64,000 bases of DNA, taken from the NCBI GenBank assembly GCA_036023115.1, contig JAYKKT010000040.1:3595001-3659000 (forward strand), read 5' to 3'. Both the position numbers and the translations under genes were made by a program. The stretch is from Brasenia schreberi (lineage: Eukaryota; Streptophyta; Magnoliopsida; Nymphaeales; Cabombaceae). Below, one piece after another: positions 24,545 through 36,785 of this stretch. The first letter of the stretch is position 1. Each line of letters starts with the position of its first letter. The notes beneath the pieces were generated by a model. That model made no database searches, had not been told where the DNA came from, and worked only from the letters and a program-made list of their open reading frames with translations.

Positions 24545-24955
24545 TGTTGGATTTAATGTAAATTTAATGCATGTTGATATCTCTAAATAAATAAATAATA
24601 TTTGTATGAAAGTCCTAAAGTGTAAAAATAACATATGTGAGATTTGAGAAAAAGATAACAAAGAGGAGACAAAGTTTAGTCTCATATTGATGGATATGAT
24701 AAATCAACATGTCTTTTTATATATTTTGTAGCTTATGAATCTTAGTTCAAAAAGCTTGGGGAGGACATGTTATACCACATATGCGTGCACACGTGCTTGT
24801 CAAGCCGAGTGTGGCTTGTGGCTTGGGTTTGGGTTTGGGTCTTGATATATCTTTTTGCACGAAAACTTTTGATGTAACAGTTTATTAAGAGGTCATAGAT
24901 AGGGATTAGATGATATAGTTACGCATAAGGTGGGGCATTCGAATAAGGCGAGATA
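24545..24955 (+). mobile_element. LTR of second copia family, middle copy (truncated)
   Basis: Begins TGTTGGATTTAATG after a purine-rich tract. It aligns with the first about 410 bases of 26096-26782 and stops near 24955, where RNase H sequence of another copy begins. Confidence 0.7.
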
Positions 24956-24959
24956 AAGA

Positions 24960-26095
24960 ATAATTTTTTTGGACTACATTACAATAAACAACATTCGATT
25001 CTTAAAAGATTTAGTGATGCTAGTTAGATAACAAAGATTTATAAGAGTAGTGGGTCATTCGATATGTGTGTCTTGTGGGTGGTGACATTGTCACCCAAAA
25101 ATTTAAGAAACAAACTATTTTGGCTCGTTCTACCTTTAAGGCAGAAATATGTGCTTTGTATTAAATTAGATTGAAAGTTGAATGACTTAAGAAACTTATG
25201 TTCAATTTACTTATGGTAAATAAGTCACATTTTGCAATTTCAGTACAGTGTAATAACATTAGTACAATTGTTAAGATCAATAGTTTCAAGTACAACCAAA
25301 AGCAAGAAAGACACATCCAAGTCAGACTCAAGTCTGTAAGGGCTCTTGTGTATGATGGAGTTATGATTATAGATTTTGTTGAAACCAAAGATAACACAAT
25401 TGATCCTTCATTAAGAGTCTTTCAATAGCTTTAGTTGAGAAATCAATGTTAGAGATGGGACTAAAACCCACAATTTATAGTGACAATCCAATCAAATTGA
25501 GTGGAGATCCCACAAAGTAGGTTTAATGTGGTAGCAAAAAGGTGTTTGGTAAATAGGATGATACTTTGTATTATGTGATACTTTAGTATCTGTGTGTTTA
25601 TCCTTGTAAACCTAAAGTATCATGACTACAAGTTTAGCAAGAGATTATTTCTCTCAGTGAGATCAAATCCTAGGACATGATGCTAGCAAACCATCCTTGG
25701 AGATGCCCGACTACGTGATTGACATTGTGTGGCCACAATAGGAGAATTAGGTTATTTCTAAAGTTAATTATAATACAGGATATGAATACATGACCATTAA
25801 TGCATCACTCCAATTAATCATGCCGTAACCTTTTATTATATTGTTACCAACAGACACCTTTATACTCAAGGTTGAGGTTGAAGATATATCTTCACATAGT
25901 TCCTGTAAGAATAATATTGGATAACTCAGTTAAGAGTTCAAACAAGAAGGTACCATTAACAAAAGCATATAGTTCTTGTAAGGATAATATTGGATAACTC
26001 AATTAAGAGTTCAAACCAGAAGGTATCATTAACGAAAGCATAATATGATGGTTGCATTAGAAGGACACTTTTACACTTAAGGACTTTGTGGGAAT
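24960..26095 (+). pseudogene. Second partial copia RNase H and 3' leader
   Basis: 24965-25430 repeats the RNase H region of 23480-23935 (an LKDLVMLVR-like decayed block, then FNLLMVNKSHFAI and KINSFKYNQKQERHIQVRL). 25440-26095 repeats the untranslated 3' part. A short internal duplication ('gttcttgtaaggataatattggataactca') occurs at about 25905 and 25970. Confidence 0.7.
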
Positions 26096-26782
26096 TGATG
26101 GATTTAATGTACATTTAATGCATGTTAATATCTCTAAATAAATAAATAATATGTGTATGAAAGTCCTAAAGTGTAAAAGTAACATAAGAGGGACTTGAGA
26201 ATAAGATGACAAAGAGGAGACAAAGTTTAGTTCCATATTGATGGTTGTGATAAACCCACATGCCCTTTTATATATTTGATAGCTCATGAATCTTAGTTCA
26301 AATAGCTTGGAGAGGATATGCTATACCACACACACGTCCACATTGGGTCAGGCGTGTCTTGTGGCTTAGGTTTTGGTTTGGGTCTTAATCTATCTTTTTG
26401 TAAGAAAAACTTTTGATCTAACGGTCAAGAGTTTTTCACGATCACATATAAGGATTAGATGATACGGTTCCAGATAAGGTAGTGTAGTTTCAGATAAGAC
26501 TAGATGATTACAGAAAAAGCGGTGCTTCATTTAGATCACATCCACGATCCGTGATTCACATGAGCACCTATAAACAGATGATTAAGAGTCCTCCCTAGAT
26601 ACACAGTTTCTTTTTCTCTCTCTCCCCATCTCTTCGTGTTGTTCTCGTCCTTGTATCAGTGGATAGTCTCTCTTTCAGTTTCAACCATAGGCAACTGAGG
26701 TGTGTTTGAGGTTGACTCTAAGTCAAGTACATTTTCTTCGAGTTGTGTGTGCGTTTTATCTTGTGAGAAAGGCATAGGTACT
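26096..26782 (+). mobile_element. LTR of second copia family, last copy
   Basis: Full-length counterpart of 18124-18780. It ends at 'ggcataggtacta', directly against chitinase exon 3 sequence at 26783. 'cctataaacag' near 26570 is a possible TATA box. Confidence 0.7.
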
Positions 26783-27815
26783 ATTGGATCCTATTGCTTG
26801 TCGAGCAGAATCATTATTATAGTTGTTGCAAAATTTGAAATTAAAATGTTTTAGATATATTTATCTCTTCCACTTGAATCCAAAGGATGAGGTCTTAGTA
26901 ATAGTGATAGAAGAAATATATGCTTCATAATGTTCAATTCAAATTTTCAATCAAGTTAGATAGCTCGAAAGCTGATTTTCTTGAGATAATAATTTGATTT
27001 CCTGTATTTCAATTCTAACTAAAATCCTAACCTTCAACCTACGATCGTGAGTAAAACTGTGAGGAGTTGTTGGTTACTATGAGATCTGGATGGATCCTCT
27101 ACGGTAATATTACTTGCTCATTCATGAATGGGTTCCATCTGGTGCAATTGTCCATCCTCCTGCAGAAAGAACCAATCCAATTATCCTTGTTTATCTACCA
27201 CATAAATCAATTTAAACTCTTCTTAACACCATATTTTCATACTAATCTTCACCATTTAGTGACTATCTACCACTACCTATCAACCCTATCTATACCTTTA
27301 TCTTCCTCGCATCATGAATGGGGTGTTTCATTTGAAAAGTCCTCCATTAGATAGACGCATTTCAAGCAAGAGGATCAGAGCAACAATAGCTCCCTGTTTT
27401 TACTTTACAATGCGTTGCATGTATATTAGACCGCATGCAATTAAAAGGGTTGAGGATCATTACCGGTTATTTCATAAGATGTTGGAGCAAGAAAGGCAGC
27501 AATCTCCCTTTTACTTGTGCCAACTAAAATCCTTTTCCCGAACATGCTACATCGTTCTGATGCAGGCAGCATTTGCTCAAAGATACTCTGAAGAATCAGG
27601 GTGCTCAAGTTACTACCAACACCACCAGTACACGATTCGCTCTGGCACCCAGTTCCGCAATAGTCACTGGTGTTACCAGACCAACCGTATTGGCTGCAGC
27701 ACAGTCCATCTGAGCACAAAGCGTCGACGGCTTGGCTAGCGCATTGCAATGCTAGTGCGCGCAATGCAACCAATAACAAGGTCAGTAGCAGGCACTGGGA
27801 AGAGGAAAACCTTAT
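26783..27815 (-). pseudogene. Class I chitinase pseudogene (unit 5)
   Basis: Exon 3 is cut to its first about 43 bases (26783-26825) by the copia LTR. Exon 2 (27079-27159) has lost its middle and is about 81 instead of 154 bases. Exon 1 (about 27470-27815) encodes one hevein domain with seven of eight cysteines (YGWSGN replaces YGWCG) and the shortened catalytic part [20 protein letters not shown], ending YEITG. The start codon is ATA instead of ATG (27813-27815). It sits about 1 kb downstream of the intact chitinase on the same strand. Not functional. Confidence 0.88.
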
Positions 27816-28796
27816 GAGAGAAAGGATAACTATCGTCTCGTTGCATATCCCCACGTTTTACTAACTATAATCGTGATATAATATATTATTTACCTCGTTC
27901 ATAGCATCAAATATTTACAAGTGATGTGGATTAATGCGCATATTTTTAACCCTCTTGATTTTCTAAAATGCACTAAATTTCGAAAGATTTCATGGTCCTG
28001 CCTAGACATCGCCGGTTGCAGTTTATTCGAAACCAGGAATTGGATCCAAGCTGATACCAAGTTGGTTCTAATTCGGGTTTTGAAAATCTGGTTTCTGTTT
28101 ATTGCCCAAATCGTCCAAAACTGAACATAAGTAACCAGTGTCTTCAAGCCACTGGTTCTAGGGCCGGTTCCAGTTCCATGGAAGGAAGAATGTGTTGAAC
28201 TTTATCCATCTTCCCCATCTTTTATTATTAGATTGGGCAGGCCGGCGGCCGATGCACACCCCAGGCATGGAACACATGACCTTGAACTTGTCAATGGACT
28301 CCCCTAAGCATGTGAACGCTGTTGCCCGTTGTGTAATTTTACCAATCTTTTAGAAACTTAGGTTTTCTGTGAATGATTCATGTTAACATGACCTCCAAAT
28401 GCAGTTGGACGGCTCAGATTCTGTGTAGGAACCTATAACATGTAACAAGATCCTCTAAGCTTCACACGAACACACAGAAGCGTGTGCCCCATACGCTCAC
28501 AAACATTCACACACAGAGGAGAGACACAGAGATTGTAAAATTTACAATAGTTGCCATAAAGACTCCAAAGAGCAATTGGATTATTGGTGCTAAGCCATGA
28601 CACTGGACACGTTACATTTGTGAATTTCACTATTAGACACGACCCGAGAACAGGTTTAAGTGACCAGGCAACATGGAGCCAGACGGTGACACTTTCTGAC
28701 CGCAGACTTCTTATTGGCACCTTTTATTTAGAGTTGATCTCCACTTCAGGTCATACAGACAAATTGTCCAAAGTGGAGGCCTACTTATATAATCTT
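27816..28796. repeat. Chitinase intergenic unit (5' flank of unit 5, 3' flank of the intact gene)
   Basis: No gene. The whole block is repeated at 61022-62071 and its first part at 52535-52712. It separates the pseudogene-lineage member from the live-type member in each pair, so pseudogene plus gene were duplicated together. Confidence 0.8.
28723..28728 (-). terminator. Candidate polyadenylation signal
   Basis: AATAAA on the minus strand, about 70 bases past the stop of the intact chitinase. The same hexamer lies at the same distance after the gene at 62072-63438 (61991-61996). Confidence 0.5.
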
Positions 28797-30302
28797 TTAG
28801 AAGGACTTCTGACTGTAGCAGTCAAGGTTGGCACCAGGGCTCACACCAAATATGGTGCAATACCTCTGGTAGAACCCGATACGGTCTGCAACCCTGGCAT
28901 CATATCCATGCCCGCACTCCAGACCTCCATTGATGATGTTGGTGATGACTCCATAGCCGGGCAGGCGGCTGGCCGCTGTGTCTGCAGCCGAAGGAGTCCA
29001 TTTCCCAGTGATGACATCATGTGCTGAAGGCTTAGGTGATTGGGGAGTCATCCAGAACCACAACGCAGTCTTGAATGAAATTACTGGATCACTGCCAACT
29101 AAATCCGGGTTGTTCAGCAGATCGGATCCTATTGCTTTCCCAGCAGGCCCATAATTATAGTTGCTGCAGAATTTGAAATTAAAATATTTTAGATATACAT
29201 CTTCACTTAAATTTAAAGGATGAAGTGCTAGTAATAGTGATGGATGAAATATATGCCTCATGATATCATAATGTTCATTTCAATCAGGTTAGATAGCCAG
29301 ATAGCAGATTTCCTTGAGATAATTAATTTGATTTATAGCTTATAAAATCATAAACTTCAATCTACGATCGTAAGTAAAACACTGAAGAGATGTTCGTTAC
29401 TATGAGATCTGGATGGGTCCTCTGCCGTAATAGTTCTTCCCGGCAGCGCAGGGCCATTGAGCAGTGTTTACACAGTAGGATCCTGGATTGCCTTGCTCAC
29501 TGATGTAGCAGTATCCCCATGAATACGGTCCATCTGGTGCAGTTGCCCATCCTCCTGCAATCCCAAAGTCCTTTATTAGATACATACATTTGAAGCAAGA
29601 GGGTTAGCTGCCGGTTTTTTCTTTCCACTATCTTGCATGTCTAGCAATTCAACGCATCATCTGACCACTCACCCGAAATCAATGGCTGCTAAGCTAGCTA
29701 GAGACTTCTTGCAACTAAAAGGACTAAGGATCCTTACCTGTTGTTTCATGAGAAGTTTGACCAAGGAAGGCAGCAATCTCCCTTTTACGTGTGGCATCGT
29801 CGCCCGTTGTACCAAAGCCACTGAAGGCTTTAGCAGCAGTGATGAAAGCATTGTAAGTGTAAAATCCTTTCCCGGGACAAGCTGCATCATTCCTATGCAG
29901 CAGCATTTGCTCAAAGCTAGTCTGAGAAATCAGGGTGCTCAAGTCACTACTACCACCACCTCCGCCACCACCACCACTACACGGGCCGCTTTGGCACCCA
30001 GTTCCACAGTAGTCAGTAGTGCTGCCACACCAGCCATACTGGCTGCAGCACAACCCGTTAGGGCACAAAGCACCACCGTTTTGGCTACCGCATTGCCCTG
30101 CTTGGCCACCACCACTGCAGGGTCCGCTTTGACAGCCAGTTCCACAGTAGTCACTGGTGCTGCCACACCAGCCCCACTTGCTGCAGCATAACCCGCCGGG
30201 GCACAAAGCTCCACCGGCTTGGCTACCGCATTGCTCTGCTTGTGCACATACTGCTCCTATTAACAGGGCCAGTAGCAGCCACGGCAAAGAGGGAAACCCC
30301 AT
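28797..30302 (-). CDS. Class I-type chitinase (GH19) with two hevein domains, intact
   Basis: Endochitinase that hydrolyses beta-1,4-GlcNAc chains of fungal or insect chitin; probably secreted. Exons: 29738-30302, 29401-29554 and 28797-29163, all with GT-AG borders, giving 361 aa. Start at 30300-30302: the in-frame ATG at 30401 lies upstream of the TATA region. Residues 1-22 are a signal peptide. Hevein domain 1 is at 23-62 and domain 2 at 70-108, each with 8 Cys and the S-x-W/Y-G-W...Y chitin-binding aromatics. A Gly/Ser hinge follows (109-119), then the catalytic domain. [17 protein letters not shown] and [11 protein letters not shown] match the two GH19 signatures. Catalytic Glu are E186 (HETTG) and E208 (YISEQG), 22 residues apart as in barley chitinase. 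It ends LDCYSQKSF without the vacuolar tail of many class I enzymes, suggesting the apoplast. Two hevein domains are unusual, since one is the norm. PKPSAHDV has Ala where I would expect Cys. Confidence 0.93.
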
Positions 30303-30374
30303 GAGAGAAAGAACGACTAATATGTGCAGACAAGACTTGGGCTTGGATGGGATTGATGTAAGGGATATGGCAAG

Positions 30375-30382
30375 TATAAATA
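30375..30382 (-). promoter_or_regulatory. TATA-like element of the intact chitinase
   Basis: TATAAATA on plus, read TATTTATA on minus, 73 bases upstream of the ATG. The same motif is at the same distance before the ATGs at 53558 (53631-53638) and 63438 (63511-63518). This leaves a leader of about 40 bases and rules out the upstream in-frame ATG at 30401. Confidence 0.6.
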
Positions 30383-31860
30383 GGCATCCATCTCCCTTCA
30401 TACCAGTCCCTTTGTTTTACTAACTATAGTCGTCGTATAATATTTTATTGGATGTTACGTGCTGATTCATGCACAGATTTATTGGATGATTCGCTAAACA
30501 GTGACGAGAAGTAATACCGAAAAAGAAGGAGAAGTGGAAGAACAAGAAGATGCCCATCAAAATTCAAAGAGCAAGCTTGCGAGGAGCTAGACGAATGAAT
30601 GAGCTACATGGATCACTAGGCAACCCTGATTCAATACTCATTGAGCCACAAACGAAAATAGAGGGCAAAACCCGAGTGGTGCGAATATGATTTCAACTCG
30701 AGCTTGAGACTGAAAATCGAACTCATTCGATATCGAGATAGATTTTTCTCTAGAACTCAACGTGTCTCTCACCACGTAAAGATCTACCGCTTCATCTGCA
30801 CCCATTGGAAACTACGACTTATCGGCCCATGAACGTAAGTACCGGCGAACAATGGGTACATATGATATTCCACTAGATCTTCTTTATCATTAAATGGTTA
30901 AAGAAACCAAATGATCTGGTGAACAATTTAAGGACTGTTATGTGTATATCTAGAGGAACTTCCTCCCTTTGGCATATCGATGCGGGAGAGCTTCAATGAC
31001 ACCTTTGACAGCCATTTCATACAGTGAGCTCAACGTAGAATTATCCAGATATCCACCATATCCGACTCAAGCAACTATAATCTGATTCAATTTAGAAGCG
31101 TCCGCATCTTACACAAATGCTTGGCATCGCCATTTATGTGGGGAGACAGGAGACTTTTCATGGTATCAATATAACTATTATTTACCTTTTCTGGTGCACT
31201 ATTTGGAGGTCTTCTTTAGTTATCAATATCTCATTCTGCCATTAAGTTAGAAAGCTTACGTGTTAGCGTAGTTTCCGAAACATTCACTTTGTTCCTACGT
31301 GCACCCTTTCCCTTTTGACCCATTCATCTGATTGACTGTTTGGCTTGGCCAGTTGAGCCCTTGATCTGCAACCTGATCCCAGCTACCGGTTGATCTTAGT
31401 AAGTTAAACCGTGAGATAAGTGCCTAGATAAGGCCAACTTTCTTCTTAGATCTGATTCATGTACATACACATGCATATATACATTTACACACATATGCAT
31501 GTGCATGGATGTAGATGTAGACATGACTGGTTCCGGGTATGTGACATGCCAGTTCATTCGTCCAGGATCTGATAAAGGCAGTTTTAATGATGTTAAGATC
31601 CGATGTAAATCCAGCCCAGTGACATACCAGATCATTCGTCTGTGTTTCTTATAGACTGATCAACAAAACTAGAAGTGGGTATTTTTAAGTTAAAACAAGC
31701 CCTTTACCCAAGATATAGTGCACAAATTAGGTCTGAAATTAATCTAGGTATCAATTTGGATCTATGTTAGGTTTTTGAGTCATTTCAGGGTTGTCTAGTG
31801 TTTGATTTGGATTGCATTTGTTGCATTAAATTTGTAATTGAATAAATTTTACTATTCTTA
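30383..31860. repeat. Chitinase 5'-flank repeat unit
   Basis: Upstream region of the intact gene. It is homologous to 13250-14700, 33430-34370, 53640-54530 and 63520-64000. It belongs with the 13-kb copy, since both have 'accgaaaaagaag' where the other three have 'accttaaaagaag'. No gene. It includes an AT-rich stretch and a 'catgcatatata' block at about 31460-31510. Confidence 0.8.
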
Positions 31861-32402
31861 CTATTTTGGAAATGTCTAAAGGTTAAAATCAAAGGACTTC
31901 ACGGTGATAAGAGCAAACCAAGACATTGGATCTTGATACACATTTAGGTATGAGGTTATGTATTTTTTAATGACCATGCTGAAAGTAACTTTTGGTGATT
32001 TGAATGATTTAAATATGCATGACTCTTAGCTGTTATATTGATGATGCTTGAATGATATTTGATATTATGGGTTACTTGATACATATTTCAGATAAAATTG
32101 TTTATAACTTGATTGATAACGAGTATCATTTGATACACATATATTTGGTTGAAGAACGTAATTTGATATTGTGTCTTGTGAAATTTGAACAAAGAAAAGA
32201 GGTTGCAAGAGGCCAGAAGACCATCGCTTCTTCTGTTGAAAAAGAAACTCTTCCTGTCTCTACACTCACGCTCCTTCACTCATTAGAGAAATAGGAAGAG
32301 GGAAGTTAAGAGACAAGGAGGAAGAAGAGTTGAAAGGAAGATAAGTGGGACGCTCAAAAGCCACCCTGCTCTCTTTTTATCTGCAGAGGGAAAATTGTTC
32401 TA
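31861..32402. other. No gene recognised
   Basis: Short ORFs (32052-32294 plus, 32088-32279 minus) have no recognisable domain and overlap each other. I would not call a gene. Confidence 0.5.
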
Positions 32403-32761
32403 CTTTAGGTTTCACCTATTCTTGACATGAGGATGAAATGACATGAGAGCAACACGACCTGGATACAAGATACTGTGACCTAATGGGGACTGGATCGTGA
32501 TTCAAATCCAGTGACTTCTGGTCATCCTTGCCCGAAATTTCAACTTCAGCCTTGCGAATAACATATTTCGTATTCGACACGAGAAGACTTATTTCAAACG
32601 CAAGGCTAAAATCCTGTGAAGGAAAATATGACCTCCAAATGCACTTAGACGCCCCAGATACTTAGGAACTTATACCATATGACGATATCCTCTCGGATTC
32701 ATGCGAACGCACACATACGTGTGCCCCACAAGAGCACAGAGAGAGAGAGAGAGAAACTGAG
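32403..32761. repeat. Chitinase 3'-flank copy
   Basis: 32558-32760 matches 16537-16748, the 3' flank of another exon 3 remnant. 32403-32470 matches a dispersed repeat at 9178-9245. No gene. Confidence 0.55.
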
Positions 32762-32884
32762 ACATGATCACACCAAATATATTGCAGTACCTCCGGTAGA
32801 ACCCGATACCTACCCGGGTATGGCGTGATCACCAACATCATCAACCGAGGTCTGGAGTGCGGGCATGGATATAATGCCTGGGTT
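32762..32884. pseudogene. Scrambled chitinase exon 3 scrap with local inversion
   Basis: 32762-32809 is chitinase exon 3 on the minus strand, like every other copy. 32810-32884 is exon 3 on the plus strand: it reads [20 protein letters not shown] in the forward direction. So a segment of about 75 bases is inverted relative to the rest. A copia LTR fragment starts within the last bases (from 32882). The rest of the gene is missing. Confidence 0.85.
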
Positions 32885-33418
32885 ACCAGATCAGGTTGCC
32901 GAGAATAGCCATTCTATCTATAACATCTCTGACTTAGCCAGCTAAGTGTATCAACATACTGGTTTTCCTCCCACTTTTCCAGGGTTTTATCTATTTATGT
33001 CATTTCCTGATTACTATTGCAATGAGTACCTGTTGTGTGGTTATTTTCCTCCACAATAATTTATTTGTTGTATGGTTGTTTACCAATACAACTCTATTCA
33101 TACGTTGTGTGGTTATTTCCCTACACAACAATCAAACATACCTCAAACTCATGTTTGTAACATTCTTTGAGAAAAATTCCTCTGTTATGTCTTTTGTTAA
33201 GGGGTCTGCCAACATATCTTCTTTTGGCATGTATAAGATGAATATTTCCTTTCTCATGACCATATCATGAACATAGTGGTATTTTACCAATATATGCTTG
33301 CTTTTCGAGCAATCAGCTCCACTCTTGATAAGAGTAATTGCTGCATTGTTATCACAGTAAATGATAACTGGCTCATCGGTTATTTCCAACTTCAAATCTC
33401 GTATGAAGGGGCTAGTTG
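32882..33418 (-). mobile_element. Copia fragment (first family)
   Basis: About 46 bases of the LTR end ('ttaccagatcagg...ctataaca'), then the 3' untranslated part and the end of RNase H (ORF 33132-33395 with IYCDNNAAITLIKSGADCSKS and an MLADPLTKDITEE block). It is cut off at about 33418 and joined to chitinase 5' flank. It matches 37140-37680 and 57130-57660. Confidence 0.88.
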
Positions 33419-33761
33419 AGTGACAGATTTACTGGATGTTACGTGGTGATTCATGCCTTTTGTTAAGGTGCTTTCCTTTATTGGATGTTAGTGCTGATTC
33501 ATGCACAGATTTATTGGATGATTCGATAAACAGTGACAAGAAGTAATACCTTAAAAGAAGGAGAAGTGGAAGAACAAGAAGATCCCATCAAAATTCAAAG
33601 AACCAGCTTGCGAGGAGCTAGTTGAGTGAATGAGCTAGATGGATCATTAGGCAACCCTCATCCAATCCTCATTGAGCCACAAACGTGCATAGAGGGCAAA
33701 ACTCGAGTGGTGCAAACATGATTTCAACTCGAGCTTGAGACTGAAAATCGAACTCATTCGA

Positions 33762-33792
33762 GATCGAGATCGAGATCGAGATCGAGATCGAC
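33762..33792. repeat. (GAGATC)n hexamer repeat
   Basis: About five units. The same site has about four units at 53984-54010 and 63863-63889, and one or two at 13597 and 30738. Confidence 0.85.
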
Positions 33793-35342
33793 TTTTCCCT
33801 AGAGCTCAACGTGTCTCTCACCACGTAAAGATCTGCCGCTTCACCTGCACCCATTGGAAACTACTACTTATCAGCCCATGAAGTAAGTACCGGCGAACAA
33901 TGGGTCAGGTACATATGATATTCCACGCAGATATTGTTTATCATCAAATGGTTAAAGAAACCAAATGATCTGGTGAACAATTTAAGGTCTGTTATGTACA
34001 TATCTAGAGGAACTTCCTCCCTTTGGCATTACGATGCGGGCGAGCTTCAATGACACCTTTGACAGCCATTTCATACGGTGAGCTCAATGTAGAATTATCC
34101 AGATATCCACCATATCCGACTCAAGCAACTATAATCTGATTCAATTTAGAAGCGTCAGCATCTTACACAAATGCTTTGCATCGCCATTTATGTGGGGAGA
34201 CAGGAGACTTTTCATGGTATCAATATAACTGTTATTTACCTTTTCGGGTGCACTATTTGGAGGTCTTCATTAGTTATCAATATCTCATATTCTGCCATCA
34301 GCCAGATAACGAAATCGCTTAACGGCTTAAGTTAGAAAGCTTACGTGTTGGCGTACTTTCCGAAACATTCACGGAATCGACCAACCCCCTTAATTTAATT
34401 GAATATTCAATATAAGAATGTCTATTACTGGTGATACTCTCAAAACAAACAATGCAAATAATTGTTTTATACAATGATTAATGATCTCCTCTCTCTCTTT
34501 CTCTCAACACGAGACTTTTCAACTCGATATAATTTGCAACTTCTTTACGCTTATTGTATCACTTAATATGTCACATGATACACACGCACGCATATACATA
34601 TATCTATCCACGCTTAATATGCAACTTCTTTACGCTTCTTGTTTTAATATCATTGTGTATTAATCGCATCGATCGAACAATAGATATTTTTTAGTAGATT
34701 TAGGCATGAATTTGGTTTGAACAAGAACCGTTTATAGAGAGATATTGTTCCGTGCTCAATCCCTATCCATGCGTAAATCTTTTTAAAAAAATTCACCAGC
34801 GTGTCAACATGATCAAAAGTAATTCATAATGTTGTATTTTCCATACTCATATTTAATTCATAATGGTACAATTCAGTTTTTAAAATTCAAATCTCTATTT
34901 TTTTGGAGCTATCAAATAGTAAAGATATTTAGAGTAGATTTAAGCATGAATTGGATTGAGCATGTACCACTATATATCTAAGTGTGCATATGCGGACATT
35001 CAATGCTGTACAGTAGCGAGTGCTGGGCAATTTCAATGATATAAATGAGAGCATTATATATAATATAAAAGTTAGATCCATAATGAGGTCGTTAGGGAAA
35101 AGTTGGTGTAGCATTAATATAGTATTAAAAAAAGTCATACACTTAAAAGGTATATAGTAAACACATGAAAATAAGAGACTCACAACTGGTTGAAAAGAAC
35201 GCAATCAGTTGTTATATATACACATATGTACATGCATGCATACATGCTACGTCTGTCTTTGTTAGGTAAGAACGGGAAGGGTGGACCAACTTTATGTTAA
35301 CATGTCTCTCTTTTGTTGACCTCCTCCCAACTTTTTGTGAAT

Positions 35343-35344
<2 letters not shown>

Positions 35345-35420
<76 letters not shown>
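35345..35420. repeat. (AT)n microsatellite
   Basis: About 38 units. Counterpart of 55235-55313 in the duplicated segment. Confidence 0.95.
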
Positions 35421-35426
<6 letters not shown>

Positions 35427-35536
35427 TGGATCCTATCCACCACCCATATCCTTTATTACTATTGCTTTTAGGTGATGAGTAAAATAACATTATTTATCTA
35501 AAAAAGGCAACGAGTAAGCTGTCAAAAATAGTTTTC

Positions 35537-35662
<126 letters not shown>

Positions 35663-36785
35663 GTCCGTGGCATTGTGTTCCCTTTACCGGCAACGATGTT
35701 TTGTCTCAATCTACGAACTTAATTTCTTAACATGGGTGTGATTTACTTGAGCTAAAAAGCCATATGGGGACCTCAGCGAGATGGAGTCTTTGTGTTGGAC
35801 TTGATTACAATAGACGGTGCCTGTGAAGGCGTGGCCCTTGGAATTCATGTGATGCAAACAGTGATTTGAATGTAATTTTTCTGTGTGTGTGTGTGAGAGA
35901 GAGAGAGAGAATTTTTTTATTTAATATGTTTAAAGGTCTCAAGGCGTCATTGGACTTTATTTCATGGCACTTACACAGGCAGATACAAACAGTAATGCTC
36001 ATTATCTAAACTGCATATGATGATCATATTTCCTCTTTGTGTGTGTATGAGAGAGAGATCCTCACCAAATCTACAAGAAGAGAACTGAACCTGAGAATGT
36101 GACGGGTTCTAATCAAATTTGGTATGAATCTAATGAACCAGATTTGTATCCACTTCAAGCTTGAGCGGTGTTGGCGGCAGAGATCTTGACTCCACGAGAC
36201 GCGGTGCAAACTCAACTCATACCGAGAATGTTAGCTCAATAATGGGAGGCATGTATGAATGTTTGTTAGGCTTAAGCCTTTCCTTGGAAGAGAAAAACTC
36301 AATTCTAGGGAGTGCACACCTCGCTTTGGTTTATCAGTTGTAAAAAGAAACAAAAGAGCCTTATTAAGTATGCTAAAAAAGGATTATAAGACCTAGCCTA
36401 ATTACAAGTGGAGGCCGATGCCTAACATACACCCACATATGCACCCTCTAGGAGTCATACTCCCTACAGAAAGCAACGATACCAGAGTGCCTGCCATTGA
36501 GCTAACGCTCTGGGTTGCCATGAGTTTCTTTCAAGGAGCTGATCTACTAATTTGGAGCTTCGTGACAAGGAGAAAATGTGCATACTTCTTTATGTTAACC
36601 AAAACTCTTGGATATTAGCAAAAAATCATATTATATATTGTTTGTAATACTGTAATAAGATTGTATACATGTGCATATTCCCTCTCCTTTTCTTCCCCAA
36701 GTACTATAGGGAGGCGGAAGAGATGCAGGTCAGTGTATCGAGCTCATCACCTTCAACTTATGAGTCAACCCCCTAACCAGGTTCA

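Larger units (their letters stand above)
18124..26782 (+). mobile_element. Old Ty1/copia complex (second family), LTR-int-LTR-int-LTR
   Basis: Three homologous LTR copies in the same orientation: 18124-18780, 24545-24955 (truncated on the right) and 26096-26782. Between the first two lie gag, pre-integrase and the integrase start (18860-20600), a chitinase pseudogene with unrelated sequence (20610-22600), then RT and RNase H (22600-23900). Between the last two lies a second partial RNase H with its downstream leader. Each later LTR follows a 'ttaaggactttgtg(a/g)ga' purine-rich tract. All coding parts are heavily decayed. The layout fits unequal recombination between two neighbouring copies followed by internal rearrangement. 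Confidence 0.75.

Noticed and set aside
29637..30191. 184-codon Thr/Ala-rich plus-strand ORF, with counterparts at 53016-53519 and 62899-63399
   Set aside because: It is the antisense of chitinase exon 1. The Thr/Ala runs are the complement of the Gly hinge and hevein codons. Its conservation follows from the sense gene.
30303..30401. Upstream in-frame ATG at 30401 adding 33 residues to the chitinase
   Set aside because: It lies upstream of the TATA-like motif at 30375-30382. The ATG at 30302 is followed by a standard signal peptide.
36161..36618. Two short ORFs (36161-36343, 36418-36618) conserved in the duplicate at 56142-56599
   Set aside because: Conservation follows from the recent segmental duplication. 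No start context, domain or codon signal supports them.
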